DNA from: Paraburkholderia monticola
Lineage (GTDB): Bacteria > Pseudomonadota > Gammaproteobacteria > Burkholderiales > Burkholderiaceae
Direction of reading: 5' to 3'
NCBI RefSeq assembly: GCF_001580545.1
Contig: NZ_LRBG01000031.1
Location: 186,001 to 250,000 of the forward strand
Length of the DNA: 64,000 nt
Numbering within the stretch: position 1 is the first letter of the stretch; every line of letters starts with the position of its first letter. A program made the position numbers and the translations under genes. Below, in pieces: positions 63,560 through 64,000 of the stretch. The notes beneath the pieces were generated by a model, which saw only the letters and a list, made by a program, of their open reading frames with translations, was not told where the DNA came from and made no database searches.

Positions 63560-64000
63560 CTAACCGCGAACGCTGCCAACTGAGGTCATCCCATGACGTT
63601 CCTTCACTTCGTCGAAGTCGACGGATCGAAGGGCCGACAACCACTCGAGCACGGCGGACCTGTGCCAGGAGCGTGTACATGCGCCACCGGAAAAGACTGT
63701 TTGCCGCTGGATCGAGACGGGTAGTTCGCCGGCAATAGTGATGCCCTCCACGTTGACGAGTTCGCTAAGTTGCTGGATTCCAAGTTCAACTTCGCCGCTT
63801 GCCACAAGCTTCGCAACCGGCACCCCTGGCGGGGTTTGTACGAGGCGTGGCGCTACTTCGTCGGCAATTCCCCATCGCTTAAGCAGAGCCATCAGATGCG
63901 CGCCACTCGGCCCAGTTGAATAGCCGATCGCGCGCGCGTGTTGAATGGCGCGTCGAACCGATTCCTCGCTGCCGACCTCCGGGCATTGGCTCCCGGACGC
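63560..64000 (-). CDS. ModA-like substrate-binding protein, 3' part (5' end outside window)
   Basis: The frame is open from the window edge to a stop at 63560, about 146 residues. The sequence EESVRRAIQHARAIGYSTGP, SGAHLMALLKRWGIADEVAP, VASGEVELGIQQLSELVNVE and the HGM near the end match the C-terminal lobe of molybdate-binding-protein-like periplasmic proteins, a group that also includes orphan binding proteins without an ABC transporter. Signal peptide and N-lobe lie beyond the window. It precedes the hydrolase/NTF2 pair by about 220 bases on the same strand. Confidence 0.8.
   Translation of the reverse strand, partial: ASGSQCPEVGSEESVRRAIQHARAIGYSTGPSGAHLMALLKRWGIADEVAPRLVQTPPGVPVAKLVASGEVELGIQQLSELVNVEGITIAGELPVSIQRQTVFSGGACTRSWHRSAVLEWLSALRSVDFDEVKERHGMTSVGSVRG

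Overview
The window looks like a piece of a Burkholderiales replicon (Paraburkholderia, Caballeronia or Burkholderia in the broad sense). The signs are high-GC codon use, many Bug-type periplasmic receptors, a Burkholderia-type trimeric porin, an AraC-type PobR beside PobA, and H-NS-like and IS6 remnants of the kind common in that order. The exact species cannot be told from sequence reading alone.

Region 1 (0-9.1 kb) is core-like or mildly accessory. It holds a partial gene, the divergent pobR/pobA pair for 4-hydroxybenzoate hydroxylation, two small proteins, a periplasmic solute-binding protein whose stop codon overlaps the start of a CHASE-PAS-GGDEF-EAL protein, and an orphan cytidine-deaminase-fold protein.

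Region 2 (9.3-21.5 kb) is a mobile-element scrapyard carrying an intact cargo. It contains two decayed IS6-family transposases, an H-NS remnant, a dead tyrosine recombinase and its intact full-length paralogue, one complete IS6-type element (18083-18902) and a lysozyme-inhibitor lipoprotein. Between them is an AT-richer minus-strand operon: a BenE-family transporter, glutamate 5-kinase (ProB), a proline hydroxylase very like Streptomyces proline cis-3-hydroxylase, and an EamA exporter broken by two one-base deletions. Each recombinase gene has a dif-like palindrome (GATAA-N6-TTATC) exactly 34 bp upstream of its start codon.

Region 3 (21.8-28.6 kb) is a hydroxyacid-type catabolic block: a GntR/FadR regulator and a GlcD-like FAD oxidoreductase, convergent with a five-gene minus-strand operon (3-hydroxyisobutyrate dehydrogenase-like enzyme, amino-acid-synthesis family protein, D-2-hydroxyacid dehydrogenase, metallo-beta-lactamase-fold hydrolase, Bug receptor).

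Region 4 (28.9-62.1 kb) is the most striking. About 33 kb is packed with paralogues: seven Bug receptors but only one TctAB permease pair, four TauD/TfdA dioxygenases, four SMP-30/gluconolactonase-like proteins, three NHL-repeat proteins resembling peptidyl-alpha-hydroxyglycine lyase, two NIPSNAP proteins, two 2-keto-4-pentenoate hydratases, SDRs, an aldehyde dehydrogenase, an oxaloacetate-decarboxylase-like enzyme and two LysR regulators. Seventeen transcription units here start with the same sequence layout: a TCAC-N7-GTGA-type dyad followed at fixed distance by a CTTG-containing -35, with 32 bp from dyad start to -35 end in 16 of 17 cases, and usually a TAnnAT-like -10 16-18 bp further on. 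I read this as one undescribed regulon for uptake and oxidation of an unknown family of organic acids, perhaps under a LysR-type activator. The regulator and substrates are inference.

The last 2 kb hold an NTF2-like protein, an alpha/beta hydrolase and the 3' part of a ModA-like binding protein running off the window.
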